Part shown: one piece after another, positions 1-11,969 of the stretch
Layout: each line of letters opens with the position of its first letter
Numbering within the stretch: the first letter of the stretch is position 1
DNA from: Xiphophorus maculatus
Lineage: Eukaryota > Chordata > Actinopteri > Cyprinodontiformes > Poeciliidae
NCBI RefSeq assembly: GCF_002775205.1
Contig: NC_036445.1
Span: 29,313,953 to 29,377,952 of the forward strand
Length of the DNA: 64,000 nucleotides
Direction of reading: 5' to 3'
Position numbers and translations under genes: made by a program
Notes under the pieces: model-generated
What the model was told of the DNA's origin: nothing
The model's database searches: none
Seen by the model: the letters and a program-made list of their open reading frames with translations, nothing else

Positions 1-354
1 TATGTTACCATTTTTTTCCCCTAATTTCCCAATTTTCTGAAATACTCAACTTAAGGTTTTCATCTGTAAGCCACAATCATCAGAATTACAATAAAAAAGG
101 CTTTAAATATTTCAAGCTATAGCTATGCTATAACATACATTTAACTTTCTAAAATGAGTGACCAAAATATTGAACTTTTTCTTTGATGTCCAAATTTATT
201 TTAGATGTACTTGCACATCCATTTGTTCTGCTTTTATTTTTTGTACTTTAAAATCAGACTTGATTGAGAAATGATTAGATTGAATTTACAAAATATCTAA
301 AGAATTTGGGATTGGCTGTGAATTGAATTACTTGAATAAAAATACACACATCAC

Positions 355-1155
355 CTGTACAGACATTCTGAGTTCAGCTTGCTGAATACATTAGCCAAGA
401 TGTGCCTGAGATTCCTCTTCTTCAGCTCCGTCAGTATATCCAGCTTCCTCAGGCCCATCTTTCTGCCAATCAGCCCTGCCAAAGGCATACTGGTCCTGAA
501 CATCACTGTAGCCTTTGCTAGTGCTGCTGTGAATTTCAACTCTTCCTTCAGACTTGGACTTTGACCCGCAAACTTCTGAAACTTGTACTGGCACATAGCC
601 TGAACTATCTGCAAGGCTGGAGTCAGAGATAGATTGACTGGGGTTGTTCTAAGAGGAGTCATGGAATGATCAGCAGGATCTGCATCCGTGGATGAAGGGT
701 CTTCTAGTGGGGTGTGAGGGTCATTTTTTCCAAAATCAATTCTATTAAAACATCTAGCAGACATTGTGCTGCAAGGGGTGGCATCAGCGAAAACGTCATC
801 AGTAGAATGGCTGCTATATTTAGAAGGATCTTCATGCTTTCTATTTGCTGGGTCTTCTTCGGACTGAGAACCACCTTCTTTAAGAGTGGAAAGCCGGTGG
901 TGACGATGCAAACGGGAGCGCCTCTTCACATCAGTCAGAGTTGGAGTTCTACTGGTTCCTTTGGAAGCAGAAATGAGAAGTTCCTGGAATGAGCCATCGT
1001 AGTCTGAGGAGTCTTGTGATTTATCAAGCGTTAAGGAACTGAAGCCACTGTCCTCATACACCGACCTGTTTCAAGGTTAGAAGGATGATAAGATTAGCAT
1101 GTTTTCAAATTCAATTCTCTAAACATTTACAGCAAATGACTAAATAAAATTCCTA

Positions 1156-1225
<70 letters not shown>

Positions 1226-3908
1226 AAAAACAGCAGATTAAGTGCATTAAGGAACTTAAAATTGTAGCAATGCGAGATCACCCTACCCCCGACTCCATTA
1301 AGGCTAGATGTATGCTCTCTAGCCCTAAAAAAAAAAAAGTAAAAAAAGGTATTCTTAATCAGATCTAGAAGCAAAAATCCTATTTGAGGGCTCAAAATAT
1401 TGAAATAATGTCAAGTTATCTTTTTCCCCGTCACTCTTCAACTTGTAAAAATAATTTAACACTAGACCTTTGGCTTTATACATAGGTACTGTATAAAGCA
1501 CCTTTGTGTAAAGTTCCTTTATACAGTGTCTTTATACAGAAGCACAAACCTAAGAGTTTATGCTATGAACGCACAAACTCATTTTGTTAAGCAGATCCAC
1601 TGTAAATGGAAACAAAATTTAGAGGCCATTAACCACACCACGGCGAAAAAGGATGTAAAGGAAACAAGCTAAAAATAAATAGGATCATTTAAATACTAAT
1701 TTCTGACTCAAATTGTGAATCCAGTCAGTCACAGTTTTGTTATTGCTCTTATTAAACTGCTGAAGTGGCAACTCCATTTAAAATCCATTCAGATTTAATT
1801 TTTAAGGCAAAATGTAAACTAATGTGTTGGTCTGAGAGAACAGAGCCTACACTTATTCACTATATATATATATACGCATACAGTATATACTGTATATAAG
1901 GAGATGGAAAAGTCTCACTTTTACAACAAAGGAAATGGGAAAGATTTCTTGCTTTTTCAATAAATACAACATTTTCTAATTTTAAGAGTGAGCTTTATTC
2001 ACTTAAGTGATTTTTACATATAGAGACATTTAAAATGAAAAATAGGTGCTTAGGATGCCGTATTATGGAGTGTTCAAACAGAAAATAGAGAACTGATTAA
2101 ATATTACTGTATTCTGCACTTTATTCTTTGTTACTGAGTAATTTGATGGTTTGGAATTTAATAGCATTAGACTGACAATGATACATTTTGCCAGTCAATA
2201 TTTTATACTGCCTCCTTTTATATAGATGAGATGAAAAAAAATGAATAAGAGGAAATGGTAATAAAAGAAAAGCAAACTTACCTGATGTTTAGAGACGTTT
2301 GGGTAAACAATGGCGTGCTGAAAACACTGGTGCCGTCACACAAAACGCTGCTTTCACTGCTTACTGGCGATGGAAAGTTTTCTTTTGTTAAGAGAGGGAA
2401 CAAACTGTCATGGCTTGGAGTATCTACATCAAGTTGACAAGATGAAATGTTCCCTCTGAAATCTGATTCAATGATTGAAACGCTTCCGTCAAAGGATGGG
2501 AGGATGCAAGTGTTGAGTTTGCCGTCTTCACAGGTGGACGTCCTCACCTGCGTGAAGAGGAGCCGCCGTTTCCTGCCAGACATAGCCAGATCGCGGCCCA
2601 TGTTTAAACTACTGGTGGCCCCACCAGAGGCAACATCTAGAGAGTCAAATGATTCACTGAGCCAGTGTTCAGATCTCCAACTCAAAGAGGCTTCAGCATT
2701 TGTAGTAATTGGTGATCCTGTGCTGTCATTTTTGACTACAGTGGGTTTGGATGTTAGAAGTTTGTGGCACAGAATATTACCCCTTCTGTTTAGTTTAGGA
2801 GTTTCACACCAGTTCACTACAGATGCTGCATCTCTGGTGTATTTGCCCAACACACTAACGGATTCTCTGCTCTGTTCTTTAGGGGTGACATGAAGCCTGA
2901 GGTTCTCTTTAGGCGTTTCAATGAGTTCCAATGGGGACAACGAGCCAGAGAGGTCAACTCCGGTGATGCTCGCTGGGCTCTGGGACCAACCCAAGAGTCC
3001 GCTGTCAGAGCAGTCTTCATTATAATGCTGGCCTTTGTAGCTTTGTGGGTTGATATTTGACTTAGGAGTACACTGCATTGCCCTCAGTTTTCCACACAAG
3101 GATTCCATGAGAAAGGTCGTCAAGTGACCTGAAGATGAAAAAGTAAATAGCTAAAATGTTGACACTAGATGTGTCGACTGGTTAATATACAAGCCAAATT
3201 TTAGCTGGAAAGCTAAATTACTATACATTTTGCATGGGAAAAGTCCATATATTGACTGACTCTTTCAGTTTGTAGTGAATTTTCAGAGTGTAAACCCATT
3301 TTGTTTAAAATTGTCTCTAAATACTTTTTTTTTGCCATACTTCTCGGGATAAAAAAAAAACACACGTTAAAGCTAAATTAAAATTCCATATATTTCCAGA
3401 TAACGTAAGTACCCCGGCTTTAGCATGTCTGCGTCAAGATAGATGGTATTTTTGAGGGGAAGAGCGAGATAAACGTCGCCACAGACTTTAGCTTTCAGTT
3501 GCTAACGACAGTCACTCATCTGGTGCATCTCTAAGGTCCAGCTGTCTAATTAGCGTTGCTATGAGAGCTTGGTGCCGCCCATTTAAATCCTCCGTCGCGA
3601 GCTCTGATGCCGCTACAAACACAGCTGTAACCGCCAAACTGAAGTCTGTTGTATGTCGGCATTTAGTTACGATACGTTTTTAAAATTAACAAGAAAACTT
3701 AATTTATTTCTTTTTTAAATAGGACACTGTGAAAGCTCCTCAGCTGCGCCAGACATAAGAGTCTGACTAATTAGCATGTCAAAACACACCTGAGTAAAGA
3801 CAAAGCAAACTAGTACAACATACACGTAGCTGTAGAGTTCTCCAAGTTGAGACGCACGTATTTAAAAAAACTATTTATTTGGTATTTCAGTTAAACATGA
3901 AACTTACC
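355..3908 (-). CDS. fbxo43: F-box only protein 43 (Emi2/Erp1), 5' part, partial
   Basis: Emi2 inhibits the anaphase-promoting complex and holds vertebrate eggs at metaphase II until fertilisation. Visible exons on the minus strand are a 5' UTR exon ending at 3908 (donor GTAAGT), coding exon 3128-2282 with ATG at 3108, and coding exon 1065-355 (donor GTGATG). They join in frame to about 512 codons. The first Met after the acceptor at 3128 starts a segment beginning MESLCGKLRAMQCTPKSN. Recognisable Emi2 parts are an N-terminal DSG (residues 35-37), an RTST CaMKII/Polo-type site (189-192), a DSGFSS beta-TrCP-type degron (281-286), and at the end the F-box region with IGRKMGLRKLDILTELKKRNLRHIL. 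The zinc-binding region and APC/C-binding tail must lie left of the window. Emi1 (fbxo5) is the only close alternative; length, the RTST site and synteny with spag1 favour fbxo43. Confidence 0.9.
1066..2281 (-). other. fbxo43 intron 2
   Basis: This AT-rich intron lies between the two coding exons. It has donor GTAAGT at 2281 and an acceptor CAG ending at 1066. It holds a long TA dinucleotide run at 1164-1217 and a short palindromic TATA stretch near 1861-1900. No coding potential is seen. Confidence 0.8.
1164..1217. repeat. (TA)n microsatellite
   Basis: An uninterrupted run of about 27 TA units inside fbxo43 intron 2. The minus-strand ORF over it, full of Tyr-Ile repeats, is an artefact. Confidence 0.98.
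3129..3907 (-). other. fbxo43 intron 1
   Basis: The intron separates the 5' UTR exon (ending 3908, GTAAGT donor) from the first coding exon (starting 3128 after TTCAG). It is ordinary unique-looking sequence with a CpG-richer stretch around 3470-3620. No gene was recognised. Confidence 0.6.
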
Positions 3909-4054
3909 CTGTAAAAGAACTGAGCTGCTACGAAGGCCGTGTTATTACCTCAGGTCCAGTTCCAGGCCACGGCTTCCGCCCCTTATTTGCTGCTACATAT
4001 CCACCAACACACACACGGCCATCGCGTTCAAATTTGGAGCCTTATGGGATGCGT

Positions 4055-4060
4055 CACGTG
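4055..4060. promoter_or_regulatory. CACGTG E-box
   Basis: A palindromic E-box within GCGTCACGTGCTT, in the shared fbxo43/spag1 promoter. It is a typical site for bHLH-zip factors such as USF. Function is inferred only from sequence and position. Confidence 0.5.
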
Positions 4061-4093
4061 CTTCCGATCAGTTCAGCTGGTCTTCCGTGGGTG

Positions 4094-4107
4094 GTTACCA
4101 TAGCAAC
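4094..4107 (+). promoter_or_regulatory. RFX X-box
   Basis: GTTACCATAGCAAC fits the X-box consensus GTNRCC(N0-3)RGYAAC without mismatch, with a 2-bp spacer. RFX factors, often with Foxj1, drive motile-cilia genes through such sites. It sits about 40 bp before the first spag1 splice donor, as expected for a gene needed for dynein-arm assembly. Confidence 0.85.
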
Positions 4108-4109
4108 GG

Positions 4110-4148
4110 AGTCTCCATTGTGCTTTGGTCAAACAGAAAACAGAGCAG
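4110..4148 (+). other. spag1: spag1 5' UTR exon 1 (candidate)
   Basis: The sequence ...AACAGAGCAG followed by GTGAGG gives a good donor after 4148. The next exon starts at 4360 after a TTTTACAG acceptor and carries the ATG at 4394. The 5' boundary is only a guess from the promoter motifs. An ATG at 4325 lies before the acceptor, so it is intronic. Confidence 0.5.
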
Positions 4149-4393
4149 GTGAGGTAGATTTTTGTTGTTGTTCGCTTAGACTTCGCTTCCATTGGACATA
4201 AATTAATGGGACGATTTCAAACTAAGGCAGACCTGTCTTATTATGCTGGCTGAACGTTGAACAAATATCTTAAACATTTTTTGTTACCGAACTAGTTGTT
4301 ATTAGAGCTACTAGCTCTACTACTATGCTATTAAAAGTTGTGCTGTTGTTGTTTTACAGTTCCTACATAATAACTGAGTTTTCGCTCTCAGCC

Positions 4394-7300
4394 ATGAGTG
4401 GCGAAGCAGTTTTCTCTCGTCAAAGTTCAACCGCTGGCTTCAGTACGAAGGTCCCTGTGGAGCACCTGGACTATGATTACATTGAAAAATGCAAAGATGT
4501 CAAATATCTGGAGAAGATACTGAGAATTTTGAGGTAATGTTCTGTTCGTTAAGTTTGCTGTGCAGTGTGTGCACAAAGGAAATGGGTGTTTTTTCTTTTC
4601 TGTATATATTTTTTCCTTCGCTTCTTGGTGTTTACTCTTTCAATTATTATTTTTTTATTATTGTTTCCACTCTAGCGGAAAAAAAATAACTTAATACAAT
4701 TATTCTGCAGTAATAAATACTGGAGTCTTAATGCACAGGAAAGCTTTTCAGTCTCAGGTCTTTTGCAGCCTCTAACAGGTGCCTGCATCCAGCTCCGTTA
4801 ATCTTTTTGCTTACCCTTTTCTTTGTCCCTTTTGAAGAAAAACATCCCCACAGCAGAATGCTGCCAACTTCATGTCACGCTGTGGGTGGGGGTATATTTT
4901 TTCTAAAGCAAATTGGTGCATTTCAAAACATTTTAGAAAGCACTGGACGAAATAGCTCATTAAAGCGTTTCAAAAATACACCAACATTTAAAGGCCATCT
5001 GATGAAGGATTAGGGGCACTAAAAAAAGAATTCGAAATTAAAATTTTATAGAACACCAATCCTGACTAACATTTTGCAAGGAATTTGAAGTCCGATGACT
5101 TAAGGCTTACTTTGTGTCAAGGTCTGGTGAAGAGGGCATATATCCCCATCTGATCAAGTTCTGTGAAAGTCACTTGGAGAAGCTGAACCCTAACAGTCGA
5201 GCTCTCAGGAAGGAAAACCCTGTTGCCACAGAAGCCAGCTTCTCTAAAGATGAGTGGAACCAAATCGTTGACGACCTAAGGGTATGATATCCAGTGGCGT
5301 GTTTTTTCCGTTCAAGAATTTTGTCATGAAGAACGTTTTTCAGCCATAAACATATTTTTATTGAACTTGTCTTTCTGTTTTGTTTTCTTTTTTCTTTTTG
5401 GTAGACATGGACCGAAGAAACCAAAAAGACTGAAACCTTGCTGAAAGAGGAGTCAGTGTTTGAGGACCTGTCAGATGTGAAAATACCTCCTATAAGAAGT
5501 TCAAATTGCTTCGTTCCACCTAATAAGGTACTTTTATTTTAAACAGTTGTACAGTGTAAACATTTCTCTTAGATTTCATTAAGTAAACATTTTTATAGAG
5601 TGTTTTTCTGCTGCAGACATCACTCCCAAAACAAACAAGAAATTCCTCAAAACGTGTTGTACCTCGTGATTACCAAGAATGGGACAAGTGAGCTGTTTTC
5701 TCTTTTGTCTGTTATGCTTTAAAGAAAGAATGCAGTATTACAGCATCTGCATGCACTTTGAAATGCATAATCCCATCTGTAGATGCAATCATTAACAGTT
5801 AAATACTGAACGCTGCAGATATGGGCTCTTGTCTGTCACAAAGCTTTCTATTTTCAGGTTCAATGTGGAAGAGGAATGTGGCAAGATAGATGGGAGTATG
5901 CAAAAAATTGACCCACCAGCCCAGCTGAACTCAGGACATCTCAACATCAGGAGAGAAGTGGATGCCTCATGTAACGTATTGTGTTCCTAAAATACGTGTG
6001 TTGCATTTTACAGCTGCAAAGTGATAATTATACAATAGTTGCTGGGTATGTGTGTGACGTGTGTGTGACGTGTGTGTGATGTGTGTGTGGCGTGTGATGC
6101 AGCGTTGTCGCATCAGGAGAAGCTCCTTTTGGCAAATCGGGAAAAGGATAAGGGCAATGAAGCTTTCAGAGCCAACGATTACGAAGAGGCGGTTGCATAC
6201 TACTCCAGGTCAGGGTCTCTAAACACCTTTGCTACTATGAAGAACTTCACTTTGCAAGACATTATTTTAAACCTATAGTTATCTAAGTGAAACGTTATAT
6301 TTTTGGGAGGATTTAAATTTTATACCCTCTTTAATCTTTTTTTTTTCTGTGAATGGAAATAGTTGAAACTAGAAGTTTACTTACACAGTACACATAGTTA
6401 AATAGCCAATTTTTCTAATTGTCTTTCATAAAATCAGACAACACTTCTTTCTGTCTTAGGTACATTAGGTTCCCCAAAACAATTTGTAAATATTAAATAA
6501 TGATGGAATTCTTTAATAAATTGTATATTATTTTCCTCAAAGTTTGAACTTTACATACACCTTTAATAGGTTAATTCCCAAAATTTGACGGATTTCAGAC
6601 ACATCTGTATTTTCCTAGGCACACCTCTACTACGCACTACTTCCTTTCATAGGACAGGCAAAGGACAGTCAAGACATGAGCCGGGATACCAGGAAGAGAA
6701 TGATCAACTTCTACAAGTGCGAAAATGTCATGTTCATCTGTTGAAAACAGTTGTATGCAAGATAAAAACTACATAGGAATGTCCAGCCGTCACACTGTTC
6801 ATCCATGACACGACCTGAAAGGTCACTCAGCGAGAAAGAATCCATCACTTCAAATGTAACATAAAAAGCAAAATCATAGTTTGCAAATTCACACAGGGAT
6901 GAAGACGTTAGTTTGTGGAGACATGTCTTGTGATGTGACAAAATTCAAATGAAAGTGTCTCTGAATGCTTACATGGAAATACTGAAGCAACGTCTTAAAA
7001 CATCAGCCTAGAAGATACAGTCAAATTGGTAAACTAAAATAAAAAAGTTACTGAGTGGCTGAAGGACAACAACTGTCAGTGTTTTTAAGTAGCCATTATG
7101 AAGCCCCTGGAGCTGATAAGGTGTTTGTAAAAGAAAGTTTTGTAAAGTTTTGATCACTTAAAAAAGTGATTAAAATTGTCTGCATAATTCTTTCCCTCGT
7201 AATCCTGGTATTTAACAAATAGACATAATTTTGGTATTCCTAACCGACCTAAAGGTGGAACACGTTTAGTCTTATTTAGTTCTTTTGCTCTCTTCTGTTA

Positions 7301-10300
7301 CAGGAGCCTTTCCATTTTCCCCACCGTGAATGCATACAACAACAGAGCTCAGGCAGAGATCCGCCTGGAGCACTGGCACAATGCTATGACAGACTGTCTG
7401 CAGGTGCTTGAGCTAGAACCAAGGAATAAAAAAGGTGCTTTCTTTTTTCAAGAAGTGTAGTCTTGTGAAATTGCAAACCTGCTTGAGTCCTGGTTTTAAT
7501 GAGAAAATGAGTATCTATTGTGGTGTGTTTCATTTTAACCAGCCCTTCTGCGTCGTGCTACTGTTTACTATCATATGGGGAAGTTTCAAATGGCCTCTGA
7601 AGACCTGAGGACGGTACTTCAGGAAGAGCCGAACAATCCTGCAGCAATGGTAGATGACAGAGTTATGAGAAGCGTTCATTTTGTGCCAGTGAGCATCCTG
7701 TTCACTAGGGGTCATTGTATTTCTTTAGGATTAAGGACCTTATTAGCATACTAGAGCAAGTCAGAAAAAGGCTTGGCAGATAAAATGTATTTAGTCAGCA
7801 GTCAGATGTACAGTGTGTAATTATGGGAAAAAAAATTTTACAAATAAAAATATGAAAAGTGTGTCATGCACTTATATACACCCACCTTTAGCTTATTGCA
7901 GGGTTTGATATCTAGGATCAACTGGGATGTATCCATCCATCCATTTTCTGTACACCCTTGTCCCTAGTGGGAGTCAGGAGGGTCATATGTATGACCCTGT
8001 ATAAAGAGTTCACCCGTGTGTAATGTAAAGATCAGAGGTAAGGTTGTGGAGAAGTTTAAATCAGTTTGTTCCGTGCAGTTTGCTATAATGCACATACTGC
8101 ACACATCAAACATTTGGAATAAGGTGCTCTAGTCAGGGGAGACCAAACGTTTTTAATAAATAATTGAAAACTTAACACGTCAAAACACCCCAAAAACACG
8201 TACCACAGAGGTGGGAGATGTCGCGATGCTTTTCTTCAATAAAAACAGGGGATAGCATCAGAATTAGCTGGAATATAGTTTGTACTAAATCATTTATGAA
8301 AGAGAATATATCACAGTCAGTAAAAAAAACTTGCGACTGAGACACCGTTAACATTTTTATTTGTAGAAAATGTCATAGTTATGCTCAACTATTATGTCAC
8401 ATAAAACCCTAATAAGCACAGTATGTACTACATTGTAGGGTGCAACATGTAAAAAAAACATTCCAATAAATTTTAATACTTTTGTAAGTCACTGTAAGAG
8501 TTTGGTTTTAGTTGGGAGGGGGAAATGTGAATATGATTTTTTTTTATCCCCATAAACATGATTATTTATTTTCCTTTTATGTGTAATTTTTGAATAAGTT
8601 CAATGTGAAAATCCTGGGTGGTTTTCCCCCAAAGAATGTACTATTCAGTAATGTATTTACTTTAGATAAGTTGTACCTGGATGGTAGTTTCTGCTGACAA
8701 ACAGAAATTAATTTGGTTTTGGTTGCTGACCAAATTCTAATGCACAAATTGCTTTTGTTTAGCAACTTCTGTCTAAAATTGAGAAGAAGATGTCAGATTG
8801 CCCACCAGAGCAGCAAAGCAGGGGGAAAAAAATCCTCATTGAAGAGGTAGAGGAGGACCTGTGTTATAGCAAAGAAGAACAGGAGGAGCAGAGAGGTGAG
8901 ACTGAAACCTCACACAATTATCAGTATCTCTGATTTACACAGACTAGAGAGGAAATAGCCTGGAGATGTTGTTCCATGAGTGTTTCTAAAAGCCATTATG
9001 CAGTTCATTTCTTTTTTGGTTTTTTTTTTTGTGTTTTTTTTTAAAAAGCATATTCAACATTTATTATTGTAAAGGTATTGTAGAGAGATACATGACTTTA
9101 ATGAACGGAAGCAATGTTATAAACCAGAGTGGGACACAATTCCTCCAATGTGAGAGACAAATGGAGGCAGACTGAAAATAACTGAAACAACTACTCAAGG
9201 TATTTGTTATTATTCACTTTTTACATGACTCTTTAATATCCATCCATCCATTTTCTTCCACTTTATCTGGGGTCGGATCGCGGGGGTGGCAGCTTCAGAA
9301 GGGAGGCCCAGACTTCCCTCTCACCAGCCACTTGTTCCAGCTCCTCCGGGGGAATCCCAAGACGTTCCCAGGCCAGCCGAGAAACATAGTCCCTCCAGCG
9401 TGTCCTGGGTCTTCCTCGGGGTCTTCTCCCGGTGGGACGTGCCCAGAACACCTCACCAGAGAGGCATCCTGACCAGATGCCCGAGCCACCTCAATTGGTT
9501 CCTCTTGACGTGTAGGAGCAGCGGCTCTACTCTGAGTCCCTCCCGGATGACTGAGCTTCTCACCCTATCTCTAAGGGAGAGCCCAGCCACCCTACGGAAA
9601 AAAAACCATTTCGGCCGCTTGTATCCGTGATCTCGTTCTTTCGGTCATGACCCAAAGCTCATGACCATAGATGAGGGTGGGAATGTAGATCGACCGGTAA
9701 ATCAAAAGCTTTGCTTTTTGAATCAGCTCTCTCTTCACCACGACGGACCGGTACAGCGCCCGCTTGACGGCAGACGCTGCGCCAATCCGCCCGTCGATCT
9801 CCCGCTCCCTTCTTCCCCCATTCGTGAACAAGATCCCGAGATACTTGAACTCCTCCACTTGGGGCAGGACAAACCCCCTGACCCGGAGAAGGCACTCTAC
9901 CCTTTTCCGGCTCAAGACCATGGCCTCGGATTTGGAGGCACTGATCCTCATCCTAGCCGCTTCACACTCGGCTGCGAACCGCTCCAGCGAGAGCTGCAGA
10001 TCACGACCTGATGAAACCAACAGGACCACATCATCTGCAAAATGCAGAGATGCGATCCCAATCTTTAATATTGAGGAGTATTTTGTTTTACTCAAACAGC
10101 TTTTCCTTTTTTTGCCTCTACCTGGGATAATAAATTAGGACACTGTGGGATAATTTTTAGGGGTGCACTGGTATATTGACAGGCTGATAAATCAACCCTA
10201 TTTTTAGGAGATTGGCGATTGGCCGATACATACATGTGAAAACGATCTTATCTGCCTCCACAAAGATCTGAAAATCAGCCACTGTCCCCTTTTGCTCTGC

Positions 10301-11926
10301 CATGAGAGAGGACTGACTGACACCTGCCCACCAGGTCACATCTACACATGCACATTTAAAAATAGTCACCCCACTGTTACCAACTTAGTTACTTTGTCGC
10401 TATATGTAGCAACTTTTCTGACAAAAGACAACTTTGTAGCAGCCAAAATCTAAATTGGTGCACCTTTAGGACCTGGTAAAGATCAAATCTTTATGTCTTC
10501 TTATGTAGAACGCAGACCTGGACGAGGGAACACTTTGTTTTTCCTGTGTACACAGAACATCTGAGTGGGCTCTAATAATAGCATGTAATAAGTGCTGTGG
10601 GTAGAGGAAATTCCTCTTGTCCCTCAGGGTTATGCGATATATAATATCTGCATGTGAGTAATTCCCTCCCCCATAAACAGCTTCTGTAATTGACTGCTCG
10701 CAGTTGGTGTTTCCTGGAACTCCCCATTTGAGGTGTAGCATGTGTCAACCCTTCCCCCTCTGCCCTGACGTAACCGCTGACTCTTTCCTGTGGGTGTCTC
10801 TGTCTCTCTCTCTCTTTCTATCTCTCTCCCTCTCTCCCTCTAACTTCTAGCTCGTCCGGTTCAACCCAGCCAGCCTGTGGGAGGGGAGGAGAGCTCTGCT
10901 GCTCCTGCTGAAAGGGGAGACATGGGAAACGCTCAAAAAAAGCCCCACAGTAGAGGGGACGGGGGTCCGCACACTGACACCAGCAACTCGCATCATGGAC
11001 CCTGGAGGGGCAAAGGGGGCACCTCGGATAAGTACAAAGTCCCAGAGGAGTCGAAGGAAAAGGTGGCCAACGGATCAAGCAAGAGGGGATCGACCGCTTC
11101 AGCGCAGGGCAATAAGGGGACTACAGGTGGGGAAAAAGCAAAGGAAACTGTCAATCTGGACGCCCCCTGCGGAGCCCTCCCCCCACACCTTTCCCGGCTA
11201 AAGAATGAAGGGAACCTGCTGTTTAAAAACGGACAGTTTGCCGATGCTTTGGAGAAATACTCACAAGCCATCCAGGGCTACACAGATTCAGGTGAGTCCT
11301 TGCTGTTGACATTGTGCTGTTTAGTCAGACTCTAAGGCAGCAGGTGAGTCTGGTAGTGTCTTGAGAAGTAAAGTTTACGGATCAAAGCGGCCACAGCAGG
11401 GCCACAGACAGGTACTGACAAGAAACCAGTGAGTCAGAATGTAACTCACCAGCACACCCGTGCCTAGAGCCGGCTGAGCAGATCTCTGCGTGTTTTAATT
11501 ATCAGTAGCTGTGAGACTTTGGCTGACCGCTCTAGTTGCATATCAAAGGTCATAAGCTGTCAGCCATTACTGCGCTTCTGTTTTGATCTCCAGAATCTTC
11601 TGAATGACATCATTTGATTGGGAAAGGTCGGTTTCAGTTTGTCCGAAGTGAGTCAGCTGACACAGCAGTGGCCACTGCAGCCTAAGAACTGTCCTGAAAC
11701 AGCCAGGACATGATCTGGCGGTGAGTTTAATGACTCTGTGTCCTGAACACTGCGTCACAGTTAGGCTGCTGTGGAGTGGAGGGACAGCGTTTCTGTTTTA
11801 GCCTGGGCTAAGCCTCTCAGCTTTGCTCTGTCCAAGTCACATGACCACTAACCACTCACTGTGAAACAGAACGAGTTGGACCAGAGCTGCTTTTTCTTTT
11901 TACAGGAAGTGAAAGCCTGAACAGTC

Positions 11927-11969
<43 letters not shown>

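Larger units (their letters stand above)
3965..4125. promoter_or_regulatory. Bidirectional promoter of fbxo43 and spag1
   Basis: The 5' ends of fbxo43 (minus, exon 1 ending 3908) and spag1 (plus, exon 1 ending 4148) face each other over a short CpG-containing gap. The gap contains a CACGTG E-box at 4055-4060 and a perfect RFX X-box at 4094-4107 (GTTACC-AT-AGCAAC). No TATA box is obvious. The exact transcription starts are inferred. Confidence 0.7.

Noticed and set aside
2447-2893. 148-codon plus-strand ORF
   Set aside because: Antisense of the fbxo43 coding exon; no start context, splice pattern or domain.
4325-4393. ATG 4325 as an upstream spag1 start with a signal-peptide-like MLLKVVLLLF
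   Set aside because: It lies before the TTTTACAG acceptor at 4359, so it is intronic. SPAG1 is cytosolic and family similarity begins after 4394.
9239-10095. Active LINE element
   Set aside because: 5'-truncated, lacks endonuclease and most of the RT, and has at least one frame break near 9592.
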